Below are positions 1-9,622 of a DNA stretch of 64,000 nt, one piece after another. The stretch is from Pelagicoccus mobilis (GTDB lineage: Bacteria > Verrucomicrobiota > Verrucomicrobiia > Opitutales > Opitutaceae). The notes below the pieces were generated by a model that was given only the letters and a program-made list of their open reading frames with translations, made no database searches and had not been told where the DNA came from. The stretch covers positions 34,191 to 98,190 of the forward strand of contig NZ_JAENIL010000030.1 of NCBI RefSeq assembly GCF_016595505.1, written 5' to 3'. Positions within the stretch are counted from its first letter, which is position 1. Every line of letters starts with the position of its first letter. Made by a program: the position numbers and the translations under genes.

Positions 1-1307
1 ATTTTCAGAGACGAGGCGTTTTTGCGGAAGACAGCCGATATGAGATCGCTAAGTTTTTGAGCAACGCTTCTGCTAGGAGCGACTGGCTCGAACGATTCTA
101 TCTTTTGTGGAGGTGGAGAATAGGAGGTCGGTTTGGCCGTTTTTCGAGAGCTGGTGAGGGTGGTGTAAAACTCGAGAAGCATCGCTCCATTGCGGGAGAG
201 GGCGAAATGCTCTTCTGCATATCGTTTTCCATTTTGGGAAAGTGCTTTGTGCAGTTGGGGATTCGAGTCTATTTCAAGGTAGGCTTCGGCGATCGATTCG
301 GGGTCGGTCTTTTCGACGAGGAAAGCTTCCTTTTTGTCTTCCAGTCTTAAGCCCAGGTTTATCTTGCCGGTGATTACTGGACGGCCGCTTGCCAGGAACT
401 CTGGTAGTTTGCTGGGGAGGCGGTAGTCGTTGAAGGGATCGCTGTCGCCGGGCTGAACGAGAACGTGGGCATTTTGGATGAGAGCGGTGAGCCTCTCTTT
501 GGGAAGAAAGCCGAGATCTAGTATGTGGTCGTCTGATGTGTAGCGGCAGGACTCGAGAAGGGAGGGGTGGTTGGGGCCTGTTTTTAGAAGGCGAACCTTT
601 TTCCCTCGTTGGCGGAGAAGATAGACGGCGTCGTAGAGATTGGCGATATCTTGCCGGTTGCTGCTGGTGACTCCTCCACTGTAGACGATGGTTTTTTCGT
701 CTTCTTCGAGTTGCTTGAGAATAGGTGAAATGTCTACCGGACAGGTCGGCTCGCTTTGGAAATCGATACCCGGCAATAGTTCGATGCGTGGAGTTGAGCT
801 TGGGAGGAAATCGAAAAGGGTGTCGATGACGGCGGTGCAACCGTCAGCGTTTTCTAGGAATTGTTGGAATTGCGTGGGGTGGCAAAGCATTGGCTCCCAT
901 CGGTCTTGGCCTTCTGGGAACTGTCGCGAGCGGAGATCTTCCCAGTTGGAGTCGTAAAAGTGTTCGAGGATGGCCTTCTCGTTGTCTTCCATATGGACGA
1001 CGAGTCGAGCTTCGCGGCCGAAGCGGGCTTGGTAGCTGTGGACGAAATTGAGGACGTTGATCCGGGGCGTCCATGCGTGAATGACGTCGGCTGGCTTTCC
1101 GTTGGGGAAGTGGTGAGCGAGGCTGAGCAGATCTGAGTAGCTGGTGGTCTTGAAGAGGATTTTTGGGAGTTTTGATCTGCTTCTCAAGTTGCCTGGAATC
1201 GCGACTATGCACTGGTGCCCCGCATCGGTGAGATAGTTCGCGAAGGGACCGATGTGGTTCAGGCTATTTGTGGAATGGTCCCCGTAGTTGACGAAGAGTA
1301 TGTTCAC
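1..1307 (-). CDS. Glycosyltransferase, GT4-like (partial, runs off left edge)
   Basis: The reading frame is open on the minus strand from a GTG at 1305-1307 to base 1, so the C-terminus lies outside the window (435 residues visible). It begins VNILFVNYGDHSTNSLNHIG, the usual first beta strand of a GT-B glycosyltransferase. The C-terminal half has the GT4/GT1 donor-site pattern: an IVYSGG strand, the DLGFLPKERL segment, then VLVQPGDSDPFNDYRLPSKL and EFLASGRPVI. It probably transfers a sugar to a surface glycan; donor and acceptor cannot be told. It lies 67 bases after the other glycosyltransferase gene, probably in one operon. No good ribosome site precedes the GTG, so the start is uncertain. 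Confidence 0.75.
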   Translation of the reverse strand, partial: MNILFVNYGDHSTNSLNHIGPFANYLTDAGHQCIVAIPGNLRSRSKLPKILFKTTSYSDLLSLAHHFPNGKPADVIHAWTPRINVLNFVHSYQARFGREARLVVHMEDNEKAILEHFYDSNWEDLRSRQFPEGQDRWEPMLCHPTQFQQFLENADGCTAVIDTLFDFLPSSTPRIELLPGIDFQSEPTCPVDISPILKQLEEDEKTIVYSGGVTSSNRQDIANLYDAVYLLRQRGKKVRLLKTGPNHPSLLESCRYTSDDHILDLGFLPKERLTALIQNAHVLVQPGDSDPFNDYRLPSKLPEFLASGRPVITGKINLGLRLEDKKEAFLVEKTDPESIAEAYLEIDSNPQLHKALSQNGKRYAEEHFALSRNGAMLLEFYTTLTSSRKTAKPTSYSPPPQKIESFEPVAPSRSVAQKLSDLISAVFRKNASSLK

Positions 1308-1374
1308 TGGGAGTCGGGCGTTGGGGGAGTGCTGGCTATCGAGCCGTCCACTGAGAGCGTGAGCGAGCGTCGAT

Positions 1375-3993
1375 TTATCGTTGCCACAGGGCGAGCGCTC
1401 TGAAGCGATTTTCGTAGAGGCTGCTCAATCGCTGGGGCGAATAGAGCTCTTTGATCGTCTGGCGGGCGTTTTGGCCAAGCCTTGCTGCGAGTTCAGGGTC
1501 GGTGGCGAGTCGGAGCATTTGGCGGGCGGCATCGGCGGGATCGGGGTCTGCCCAGAGCTGTCCTTTCTCGTAGGGGCCGAAGTCACGTTCTAGTTCCTTG
1601 AGCTTGAAGGCGACGGGGCAGCCGTTTTCGGCGTTTACGAATTCCGAAGTGGCGGACCAGTTGGTCGAGATGACGGGTTTGCCGAGGAACATGCTTTCGG
1701 CGACGGTGAGGCCAAACCCTTCTGAGCGATGCAGTGAGACGTAGCTATCGCAGGCTTTCATGAGGCCGTAGGTGTCTTCTCGGGATAGGGTGCGGTCGAT
1801 CAGGTGGTAGTTGGGGATGTCGGCGAGGAGGGCTTTCAGTTCCTTGAGGTTCTCTTGGTTTCGCCCTGAGGAGTGGATCTTTATGACGAGGCCGACGTCT
1901 TTGGCGATCGGGTTGCCGGTGAAGGCTTGCCGGTATGCTTCGATGATCGCCTTCGGATTTTTTCGTTCCTGGTAGCTGTTGAGGTCGTAGGCGAAGCAGA
2001 AGAGGAACTGATCCTTGGGAAGCCCGAGGATTTCTCGGTAGTCGCCTGCGGGGATTTCGAAATCGATGCAATGCGGCATGGTGAGCACGGGCACCGGGGA
2101 TTTCATGGCGACGGCGTTGCGGACGAAGTCTGAGGGGGTCCAGATCTCGTCGAAATATTGGAAGTACTTGATCCAGCGGTCTGGAAAGTCGGGGAGTTCC
2201 CAAGCCCAGTAGGCGATGTTGCGTTTCCCTTTTCGAAACTGCGGGCTGTGGTGGTGGTCGATATCGGCGCTTTGCGGGGCGTCGATATGGAAAATGTTGA
2301 TGGGGTGCGGGTTGCTGTCCTGCAGTTCGGCGTCGAGACTGGTATCGCCTTGGGAGGCCATGCAGTTGACTTTGAGCGGGACGAGGGCGTAGGGGAGCTG
2401 GGTGTTTTTGAGGACTTTGGCGGCGAGCCGCGCGGATTCGCCGATGCCGAGTTGAGCCTTGAACCAGCCGACGAGGTTTACGCCGAGCTCTGCGTGCTCG
2501 AGAGCGTATTCGGTGTTGAGCGGGTTGGTCGGGTTGAGGGCGAAATTGAATACGTTTTGGCCATTGAGATCGAGTTTCTCGATGCAGAGTCGCTTGTTCA
2601 GCGCTTGGGGGCGATATTTAGCCAGTTTGCCGCGGATCGGGGAGGGGATGTAGCCTTTGTTGGCCAGAACTCTGCCGAGGTAGGCGTATGTGTTGGAGCG
2701 GGCGGTTCCGAGGAGTTTCAGCTCGATTTGTACAGGTTCGTCCGCGCGAGCTGGAGGATCGGGGAAGTGTAATTTGAATTCTCCTGTTTCGAGCTTGGTG
2801 AAGAACTTGGTGCCGATTCCATTTACGGTTACTTGCAGTCCCAGTTCGCCGCGGGTTTCAGGCGCTCCATCTGTGTCGGGGTGGAGGGTGCCGGAGAGGG
2901 TGATCGATGAGAGCAGAGTGCCTCTTGGTAGGGTGAATTGCGCTTGCTCGCGGATCCAGACGCCTGGCTTGTCCTCGGTTGGGTACAGGCCGTTTATCTT
3001 GTAGCTATCTTGGAGGGGGGAGGCGTGCATGTTTCGTTCTTCTTTTCTGATCTGGGAGTCTGACATTCCATCCAAAAGCGATTTCCAGTGGCGTTCTTTA
3101 CGATGCAGTTCGCAATTGGCTAAGGTAAGGGCAACGGGGGACGGGCCTTTTCTGAGGGTGAGGAAGCGTAAGGCTGCGTCGTAGGTCCGTTGGGGATTTA
3201 GGGCGGACAGGGGGGCGGCGAGCGTTTCCTTGAGGTATTGGTCAGGCCATTGCGATGCGGCGTGAGTGGCGATGAGCTTGTCCCACTTTCGCTGCACGAG
3301 GCGGGAGTTGGCTTCGGTGTTCAGGTTCCGTCCATGGCGTGTGAAGCTGACGTGGTGTCGTACGCGGCTCTTGTTGCTGACGTAGATTTTGAGTCCGAGT
3401 TGGCGAACCCGGAAGCAGAGATCGACGTCTTCCCCTCCGTTAAGGAAGGCTTCGTCGAAGCCGCCGAGATCGAGAAAGAGTTTTCGGGGAATGGCGCAGC
3501 AGGCGGCGGTGATCAGGTGCACTCGAGAATAGGCTGGGGTTCGGCCGAGAGTGCTTGGGACGGTTTGGATGTGCCTTAGGCTGGTGTCGATCGTCACTTC
3601 GATGCCAGCGTGATCGACCTCTCCGGTTTTGGCGTTTAGCTGAACGTTTCCGACGATGCCGGGGCGGGCGAGTTTGCGGAAGGCTGCCAGCATGGGAGGG
3701 AGCCAGCCTTTGAGGAAGACAAGGTCGTTGTTGGCTAGGACCAGGTATTTTCCTTTGGCGTGAAGGGCTCCTAGATTGTTGGCGTGAGCGTAGCCTTGAT
3801 TAAGCGGACTGGTGATGAGCTTGACTCGTTCGCCAGCGAGGTCTTGCAGGCCAGCCTTTATGTCGGGAGCGCTTCCGTCGTCTACAAGGATGACTTCATA
3901 GTCGATTCCGGCAGTTGTTTCTTTGAGGGAGTCGAGGCATTCGCGCGTCAGATCGAGGTGGTTGTAGACTGGGATGATAATGGAGACTTCCAT
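1375..3993 (-). CDS. Two-domain glycosyltransferase (GT2 plus GT4/GT1)
   Basis: This 872-residue protein has two glycosyltransferase modules. Residues 1-240 are a GT-A family 2 domain: SIIIPVYNHLDLTREC at the N-terminus, ILVDDGS for nucleotide binding, the LANNDLVFL segment near the metal site, and GGFDEAFLNGGEDVDLCFR as the catalytic-base region. The middle (about 280-480) is unassigned. Residues about 500-872 are a GT-B domain with VSLHRSEGFGLTVAESMFLGKPVISTN, the usual donor-binding E(x7)E region (split here: VSLHRSEGFG then LTVAESMFLG). Such fusions usually build surface polysaccharide. The gene starts 11 bases after the slyX-like gene and precedes a second glycosyltransferase. Sugar specificity cannot be read from sequence. 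Confidence 0.85.
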   Translation of the reverse strand: MEVSIIIPVYNHLDLTRECLDSLKETTAGIDYEVILVDDGSAPDIKAGLQDLAGERVKLITSPLNQGYAHANNLGALHAKGKYLVLANNDLVFLKGWLPPMLAAFRKLARPGIVGNVQLNAKTGEVDHAGIEVTIDTSLRHIQTVPSTLGRTPAYSRVHLITAACCAIPRKLFLDLGGFDEAFLNGGEDVDLCFRVRQLGLKIYVSNKSRVRHHVSFTRHGRNLNTEANSRLVQRKWDKLIATHAASQWPDQYLKETLAAPLSALNPQRTYDAALRFLTLRKGPSPVALTLANCELHRKERHWKSLLDGMSDSQIRKEERNMHASPLQDSYKINGLYPTEDKPGVWIREQAQFTLPRGTLLSSITLSGTLHPDTDGAPETRGELGLQVTVNGIGTKFFTKLETGEFKLHFPDPPARADEPVQIELKLLGTARSNTYAYLGRVLANKGYIPSPIRGKLAKYRPQALNKRLCIEKLDLNGQNVFNFALNPTNPLNTEYALEHAELGVNLVGWFKAQLGIGESARLAAKVLKNTQLPYALVPLKVNCMASQGDTSLDAELQDSNPHPINIFHIDAPQSADIDHHHSPQFRKGKRNIAYWAWELPDFPDRWIKYFQYFDEIWTPSDFVRNAVAMKSPVPVLTMPHCIDFEIPAGDYREILGLPKDQFLFCFAYDLNSYQERKNPKAIIEAYRQAFTGNPIAKDVGLVIKIHSSGRNQENLKELKALLADIPNYHLIDRTLSREDTYGLMKACDSYVSLHRSEGFGLTVAESMFLGKPVISTNWSATSEFVNAENGCPVAFKLKELERDFGPYEKGQLWADPDPADAARQMLRLATDPELAARLGQNARQTIKELYSPQRLSSLYENRFRALALWQR

Positions 3994-4004
3994 CGGAAAA
4001 GCGT

Positions 4005-4208
4005 CTAGTAGTGGGGCGGTTTTTCGTCGGCTGGCATTTCGTTATTTGAGCCGCTTTGCGAGTCGGCGCGCTCGGCGAGCTTTCTGACTTCCGCTCTGAG
4101 TTTTTCGAGTTCCGTCTGCAGGCCGTAGATGACTCGGTCCTGTTCCTCGATATGGCGTTCGAGAAACGCCTGTTTTATTTGAAGATCTTGAATTTGCGAC
4201 TCGCTCAT
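4005..4208 (-). CDS. slyX: SlyX-like coiled-coil protein
   Basis: A 67-residue protein starting MSESQIQDLQIKQAFLERHI. It is almost one long heptad coiled coil (residues about 5-45: LEFL-like ILxxxI spacing with VIYGLQTELEKLRAEV) followed by a polar tail ending in PPHY, the C-terminal signature common in SlyX proteins. The frame extends 29 codons further upstream, but the ATG at 4206-4208 is preceded by a GGGGGG ribosome site and gives the normal SlyX length, so that start is preferred. SlyX function is unknown. It is the first gene of the minus-strand glycosyltransferase operon and diverges from the acidic protein gene at 4341. Confidence 0.7.
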   Translation of the reverse strand: MSESQIQDLQIKQAFLERHIEEQDRVIYGLQTELEKLRAEVRKLAERADSQSGSNNEMPADEKPPHY

Positions 4209-4340
4209 CTGAAAGGCCCCCCACTGTGGGCAGTCGAGGCGAGAGGGCAAGATTCCCCTTAAATGGAGTCGATTTCCAACCGATAAAAGGAGCATGCGGC
4301 CCCCACTTCTTCATTCGGCCGCTTTTCCCGGAAAACGTAA

Positions 4341-7300
4341 ATGACTCAATCGGATTCTCCAGACTTCGAGTTCGACATATCGGACTTGGAAGTTGAGGGC
4401 AGTGCTGCCCCCGCTTCCAATGCGGAAGATGCTGTGCCCGGTTCTAAGGATGAGTCGAACCTTGGAAAGCAGGAGCAAGGCTCAGGAGATCAGGAGTTTA
4501 GATCGGATGATCGCTCAGAGGAGGACCTTGACGAGGCTGCGTTGGAAGGCTTTGCGATCGATGAGCTCCCGGACGCTTTTAGTTCCGAAGAAGCGTCTGC
4601 TCCGGCTGAAACGGATGCGGATGCGATAGAGCCTGAACCTGCTGAAGCGCAGGATCCCGGTTCGGATGAAGACGTGCAGGAAGTGACGCGTGTGGCGTCT
4701 GAAAAGGAAGCGAAGCCTACCCGCACGCTTGGAGCGGACGACTTGGGCGCGGATGTATTCGCGGAAATGGACGACGATTCTTCAGCGGTCAGCTTTTCGG
4801 ATGTGATCGACGACCTGATGGACGAGGTCGAGGATTTCGAGGCCGGCGGGTTTGTGGATCTTGAGCAAGAGGCCAAGGCGTCTCAGAGCGAAAAGGACGA
4901 CCTTTTTAAGATGGACGATCCGGATGATTCGCTAGGCCAGTCGATTGATCCGAATGCGGTTGAAGAAGAGGAGCCTGAGGCGGAAGCCCCTTCATTTCCA
5001 AGTCCTCCAGCTGATTTCGAGATTCCGGCTGATCCGGAACCCGAGGCGGTTGTTCCTGAAGAGCCCGAGACTGCTCAGGCTCCGGAACCGATTTCTGACG
5101 AGCGAGTTGAGCCAGTCGCGACTAACGAGCGCCCTCCTCAACCTGTTTCTAGATCCCCTCAAACAGAGATTCCTGTTCAGGGATCTATGGAGAAGGTTGA
5201 GGCGAAGATTCCAGAACCGCCAACTGCTGAGACCGTAGAAGAGAAGAGTGCGGCTGCTTTTGATCCGGAGATGGTGATTCCTGCCGACTTGCCGGAACCG
5301 TCTGCTCCTGTTGAGCAGAAAATCGAGGGATCTGCTCCCGAGCCGTCAAGCGACGTGCCTGAAGAGGAAGTGATGGTCGAGTCCGAGGCGATTGGTCCGA
5401 TCGAGCCTGCCTTGGAAGATGAGGCGGTTGAGCCAGTGGATGGGCACGAGAAGGTGCTTTTTGACGCTGCGGAAGAAGAGCAAGCTGATGTTTTGCCGGA
5501 AGAAGATGCTGCTGCGGTTGAAAGCGAACCTGCTGTCTTGGAGGAGGAGGCCGTTCCTGAGCCAGTGATCGAAGAGATCTCCGAAGCTGATGAGGATTCT
5601 GTGCCGGAAGCGGTCGAGGCTCCGGCTTCGGAGGAAGTGGAAACCTCTGCAGAGGTCGAGGCGGATTTGGACCTAGCGGCGGTCGAGTTTGAAGAGGAAG
5701 AAGAGGACCTTTCTGCTTTGATTGATGCGACCTTGGATTCTGAGGAAACTCAAGAGGCTGCTGATGATGTTCTCGAAGAGCCTCTCGAGGAGGCAGAGGA
5801 GCTTGCTGTCGAGAATGAGCCGTCTGCGGAACTCGTAGAAGACGGTGAAGATGATCCTGTGGCGCTTCCGACACTCGAAGAAGAGGTGGAGGTGGCTGAG
5901 GAGCCTGTTTCTGTCGATGAGAGCGAAGTGGAGGATATCCCTGTTGTTCTCGACGAGGAAGAGGAGGATCTTTCCGAATTGATTGAGGCAGGTTCGGCTG
6001 AGGAAGAAACTGCTGAACCTGAGGTTGAGGAAATCGTCGCGAGCGAAGAGCCGTTGCAGGAGCTCGATGTGGAGGACGAGGATGAGGTCGTTGAGCTTCC
6101 TTCGCCCGAGGATCTTGTGAGCGCCTTGGAGCCTGAGCCGGCTGAAGAGCCTGAGCCTGTTGAAGCTGCGGTTGAGGCGGGCGATTTGGAGGACGAGGAA
6201 GACCTTTCCGAGCTTGTTGCTGGACTTCAAGTCGAGGAAGAGGCCTCTCCCGAAGAGAATGAGAGTTTGCCGGAAACTCCATCTTTGACTGTCGAGGACG
6301 AGGAGGATGAGGAGATCGTTTCTCTACCGGTTCCTGAAGTGCCTGGCCTGGTTGAGGTCGAAGAGGAAATCGCGGAGGAGTCTGAGGAAGTTACAGTCGA
6401 ATCTAACGTGCCGGCGGCTCCTCCTAGCGCTGAGGAATTGCTCATGCAGGCGAGCAGCCTGCTCAATGGGGACTCTAAAAAGCCAGCCGAAGGGGCGAGC
6501 GACTTGCTCGACGAGTTGGATGGTGACGACGAGGACATCGTGGCGTTGCCTTCGCCGGAAGCCATGATGGCCGACGTTGCGGAGTCTGAGATCGACGACG
6601 AGGAAGTCGTGGCGATGCCGGATCCTGCTTCGCTTATCACTGAGGCGGGTGAAGACATTGCGGTGATCGACGACGAAGAGGAGGAGGAAGACGCTCCTGG
6701 AAACGTGGCTGATCGAGCGGGCGACTTGCCGCCGCCTCCACCGGCTCCGGTTGAGATTCTTGACGAGGAACCGCCTGAAGAGGATTCGCAAGCTGCAGTT
6801 GAGCCAGAACCCTCGGCTGAAGTCTCCGATCCCGAGCCGACTGCTGAGGAAGATGGTTTGCAGGACCCGTTTGCGGGAGAGATTTCGCTCGATGATTTTA
6901 GCGATGAGCTCGGCGAGATCGAAGGGCTGGTGGAAGACGACGAGTCAATCATCGATGCCTTGGACTCTGAGATTGAAGATGATGAGACGGTGGAAAGCGC
7001 CCCGGCTGCTGCCGCTCAAGTCGTCGAAATGCCCAAGCCTAGTTTGCTCTGGCGGATCACTCATTCGATGGCGGTTGCGGCGGGATTTGTTTTGGTCGGC
7101 CTTGCGAGCGTCTTAGCTGTTTGGAAACAGCAGATTATCGAGTTTTACGAGGGGCGGGATATCGATGGGTCTGCGTTGATTCACGAGATAGAGTCGGTTT
7201 CGAACCACGCGTTGGAGGAGTTTGACGAGAGTGGACTGTACCGAATGCAATGGGTGGACAGCGAAGTTCGTCGCGTATCGAAGAACGAGATACGTCTGCA

Positions 7301-8180
7301 TGCGTTGATAGGCGCCCAGCTGAGGGAGAATTTGTACAAGCCGGTTTTGGAATCGGAACTGAAGGACAAGTTTGGGTATGACGAGGAGTCGCTGCTTGGA
7401 TCTCTGAGTTATGCCCATCAGCATTTCCCTGAGGAAATCGGTCGCTACCCGGACAAACCCTGGGAGCGGCTCTACGAATTGTCCGCGGCTAAAGGGGAGG
7501 TCCTTTCCCTGCGTGTGATTTACGGGCTGACACGGCCGAACAAGGATGCGGATTGGCAGCTTTCTCGCGTCAAGGTTAGTGGATACAAGGAGAAGCTGAC
7601 TTGGCCGGAGGGCGAAACCAAGTATGCCTTTGGCGAGGGAGCTTACGATATCGATTCGCTAGAGTTTTCGAAGGTGTTTTCTGAATACAAACTCCAATCT
7701 AATGAGTATGTTGCTCGGATCGATCGCCTGAAGACTGAGGTCGAGAACGGGCGTCTTGCGCTTAAGCGGGAGAACGATCGTCAGCGTGAGCGGGTGAAGA
7801 TGGCTCTATCGGAAGGGGCGTACTTCAATGGTATCGCGATTTTGGGCGAGGACGCTGTGGATTCCGAGGACGTGCAGTTGGTGATCACTGAGGTTCGTAA
7901 CGAGGGGTCTTTCGTGAAGGGGGTGCTTCGTTTGAATCGGGAGAGCGAGGAGCGTTCCAAGCATTTCGTAGGAAGCTTGGCGTTTGAGAAGACGCTTAGC
8001 GGGAAGGAGCAGGGCTACCTGAACTTGACCACAGTTTCAATGGACACTCCTGGGACGCTTGCGGCGGAGTCTACGTTTTTCCAAGCGAACACTGTGTCGC
8101 GCATGAAGCTGAAGGCGGATGGATTTCGTTTGGAGGGTGACACTAGGGACCTTTCCTTCCGTTTGACGCGGAGCATGTAG
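4341..8180 (+). CDS. Giant acidic repeat protein with one membrane segment, function unknown
   Basis: A 1279-residue protein in three parts. Residues 1-890 are extremely rich in Glu, Asp, Pro, Ala and Val and are surely disordered. This part carries degenerate repeats: EEDLS(A/E)L(I/V) occurs three times (bases about 5700, 5965 and 6200) and a (I/V)V(A/S/E)(L/M)P(x)P(E/D) motif five times (about 5866, 6097, 6319, 6538, 6607). One hydrophobic segment follows at about residues 905-929. Residues 930-1279 are a globular, charged domain with a short coiled coil near 1120-1150. With no signal peptide, the acidic part is probably cytoplasmic and the C-terminal domain outside. I recognise no family. 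FimV or TonB-like scaffolds have comparable layout but no motif supports them. Confidence 0.85.
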   Translation: MTQSDSPDFEFDISDLEVEGSAAPASNAEDAVPGSKDESNLGKQEQGSGDQEFRSDDRSEEDLDEAALEGFAIDELPDAFSSEEASAPAETDADAIEPEPAEAQDPGSDEDVQEVTRVASEKEAKPTRTLGADDLGADVFAEMDDDSSAVSFSDVIDDLMDEVEDFEAGGFVDLEQEAKASQSEKDDLFKMDDPDDSLGQSIDPNAVEEEEPEAEAPSFPSPPADFEIPADPEPEAVVPEEPETAQAPEPISDERVEPVATNERPPQPVSRSPQTEIPVQGSMEKVEAKIPEPPTAETVEEKSAAAFDPEMVIPADLPEPSAPVEQKIEGSAPEPSSDVPEEEVMVESEAIGPIEPALEDEAVEPVDGHEKVLFDAAEEEQADVLPEEDAAAVESEPAVLEEEAVPEPVIEEISEADEDSVPEAVEAPASEEVETSAEVEADLDLAAVEFEEEEEDLSALIDATLDSEETQEAADDVLEEPLEEAEELAVENEPSAELVEDGEDDPVALPTLEEEVEVAEEPVSVDESEVEDIPVVLDEEEEDLSELIEAGSAEEETAEPEVEEIVASEEPLQELDVEDEDEVVELPSPEDLVSALEPEPAEEPEPVEAAVEAGDLEDEEDLSELVAGLQVEEEASPEENESLPETPSLTVEDEEDEEIVSLPVPEVPGLVEVEEEIAEESEEVTVESNVPAAPPSAEELLMQASSLLNGDSKKPAEGASDLLDELDGDDEDIVALPSPEAMMADVAESEIDDEEVVAMPDPASLITEAGEDIAVIDDEEEEEDAPGNVADRAGDLPPPPPAPVEILDEEPPEEDSQAAVEPEPSAEVSDPEPTAEEDGLQDPFAGEISLDDFSDELGEIEGLVEDDESIIDALDSEIEDDETVESAPAAAAQVVEMPKPSLLWRITHSMAVAAGFVLVGLASVLAVWKQQIIEFYEGRDIDGSALIHEIESVSNHALEEFDESGLYRMQWVDSEVRRVSKNEIRLHALIGAQLRENLYKPVLESELKDKFGYDEESLLGSLSYAHQHFPEEIGRYPDKPWERLYELSAAKGEVLSLRVIYGLTRPNKDADWQLSRVKVSGYKEKLTWPEGETKYAFGEGAYDIDSLEFSKVFSEYKLQSNEYVARIDRLKTEVENGRLALKRENDRQRERVKMALSEGAYFNGIAILGEDAVDSEDVQLVITEVRNEGSFVKGVLRLNRESEERSKHFVGSLAFEKTLSGKEQGYLNLTTVSMDTPGTLAAESTFFQANTVSRMKLKADGFRLEGDTRDLSFRLTRSM

Positions 8181-8198
8181 GGCGGACTGCGGAAAAGA

Positions 8199-8726
8199 TT
8201 GGGATCGCCAAATCGGTTTGAGGGCGAGATGAACGGCTGCATGAGCAGTTCCGATCTTTCTGATTCGATTTCCCGGGCGATAGACCGCAAGTGTGGCTCT
8301 ATAGTCTCCTTGTCGATTCTGTGGAAAAAGGCTGCTGCGACCCTGCTTGAGTCAGGAGCGAGCGAAGCCTCGGCGGTGAGTTTGATCGATGGGCTGGGGA
8401 GCGCTCGAAGCGTGGAGGCATTGGTGGCGGGAGTTTCCCAAGAGGGAAGGACGGTTGACGAATTTCTCTCGGGACTGAGCTCCTCGGTGGACGAGTCGAT
8501 CTACTCGATTGATGCGTGGTTGGAAGCGTTTGAGAGGGTCCTGGCGCGATTGGTTGAGGAGAACCGTAGGGCCAGCCCGACCTCGATTTTAGGCTATGTC
8601 CAGTGCACTGCGGAATTCGCATCTCAAACGGCTGTGCACGAGCGACTGCCTGATTTAATTCAGTCGATGCTGGACGAGTACGGTTTCGAGGGCGAAGAGG
8701 GCTGCGTTTCTGGGGGGGCTGAGTAG
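8199..8726 (+). CDS. Hypothetical protein
   Basis: A 175-residue, mildly acidic, mostly alpha-helical protein with no signal peptide, membrane segment or recognisable motif. It begins 18 bases after the acidic repeat protein gene and could be co-transcribed. The first ATG (8199) and a second in-frame ATG at 8229 are both possible starts. The product from 8229 begins MNGCMSSSDL and matches better where helical sequence starts. The C-terminus is a run of small and acidic residues. Function unknown; coding potential is supported by the long open frame and third-position GC use like its neighbours. Confidence 0.6.
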   Translation: MGSPNRFEGEMNGCMSSSDLSDSISRAIDRKCGSIVSLSILWKKAAATLLESGASEASAVSLIDGLGSARSVEALVAGVSQEGRTVDEFLSGLSSSVDESIYSIDAWLEAFERVLARLVEENRRASPTSILGYVQCTAEFASQTAVHERLPDLIQSMLDEYGFEGEEGCVSGGAE

Positions 8727-8925
8727 AAGCGAGTAGGGGGAGTTGTTTTGGGGCTTAGAGCGGGACTGAGCTCTTCTAGTCAGGAAGTTCGATTTTTTTT
8801 GCGGATAGCGCATAATCGGGACTCGCGGGCCGAGTGATGGGGTGTGTCAGACGATAACTGGATTATTGGAGGCGGTTTGGACGCGACGGCGTCATGGATC
8901 GTGATCGCCTCTGAAGTCACCTCAA

Positions 8926-9399
8926 ATGTCTATGTATATGAAAACTCGCACCTTTCGTCGCTTTCTCGCTCCGTTCTCCCTGTTTAGCCTTTGCGCTGTA
9001 TCTGCTTGCCTGGCAGGAGATAAGCAGGATGGGGCGCTCTCTGGAGTCGTGGATCTGAAAAGCGAGAAGAGCGAGAGTCGTTGCGTGATGGTCTTTGCGA
9101 AGGTGGGGGAGCGGTTCCGCTATGAGTTTAAGGAGGAGAAGCCGTGTCCCTCTTTGGAGTGCGCTCCAGGCATCAACGCCTTGGGTGAGGAGAGCGCATT
9201 GCCCCAGGGGCTTGGATTTAACGCTGATGAGTTTGTTTTGGAAGGAATCCCGATGCGGCCAGGTTTTCACGAGTATGTGGTGATGCGAACTGAGAAAGGG
9301 GTGACCCGCGAGCACGTGGTTCTGATCGATATCCAGGAGCATTCGTTCGCAGCTGGAGGTGTTGAATACGCCTCATATCTCGCTGGAGGGATGCGTTGA
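8926..9399 (+). CDS. Small secreted protein with one putative Ig-like (He_PIG-type) domain
   Basis: A 157-residue protein with a basic N-terminus (MKTRTFRRF) and a hydrophobic stretch ending SACLAG, a likely signal peptide; the Cys three residues before the Gly could even act as a lipobox cysteine. Residues about 85-140 follow the pattern of the putative-Ig (He_PIG) fold: ALPQGLGFNADEFVLEGIP, then PGFHEYVVMRTEKG and a final VLIDI strand. Such domains bind carbohydrate or other proteins outside the cell. Three in-frame ATGs lie close together (8926, 8932, 8938); the third would give the most typical signal peptide. The 200 bases upstream can fold into a hairpin cluster (8869-8911). Confidence 0.6.
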   Translation: MSMYMKTRTFRRFLAPFSLFSLCAVSACLAGDKQDGALSGVVDLKSEKSESRCVMVFAKVGERFRYEFKEEKPCPSLECAPGINALGEESALPQGLGFNADEFVLEGIPMRPGFHEYVVMRTEKGVTREHVVLIDIQEHSFAAGGVEYASYLAGGMR

Positions 9400-9622
9400 G
9401 TTTCAGAGGGGCGGGCTATTTTTGCGCAATCGTTTCGGTGTGCGTCCCGCGGCATGCGAATTGCTGAATAGGATTCCTGTACTAACTTCCTAGGGCTGTA
9501 AGGCTTAGGCCCATACATTCTCTGGGGGGATGGTGAGCGATTCTCTTTTTTGCAGGTCGAAATTGAATCGTAACGAAAATTGATGTGGACAAAAAGAGGA
9601 TCTGTATTAGTTTATTTATTAC

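Noticed and set aside
1308..1400. The frame of the first glycosyltransferase is open upstream of its GTG and reads GNDKSTLAHALSGRL, resembling a P-loop
   Set aside because: It overlaps the end of the preceding glycosyltransferase gene, which has a natural family-like C-terminus, and the glycine-lysine spacing is wrong for a Walker A motif.
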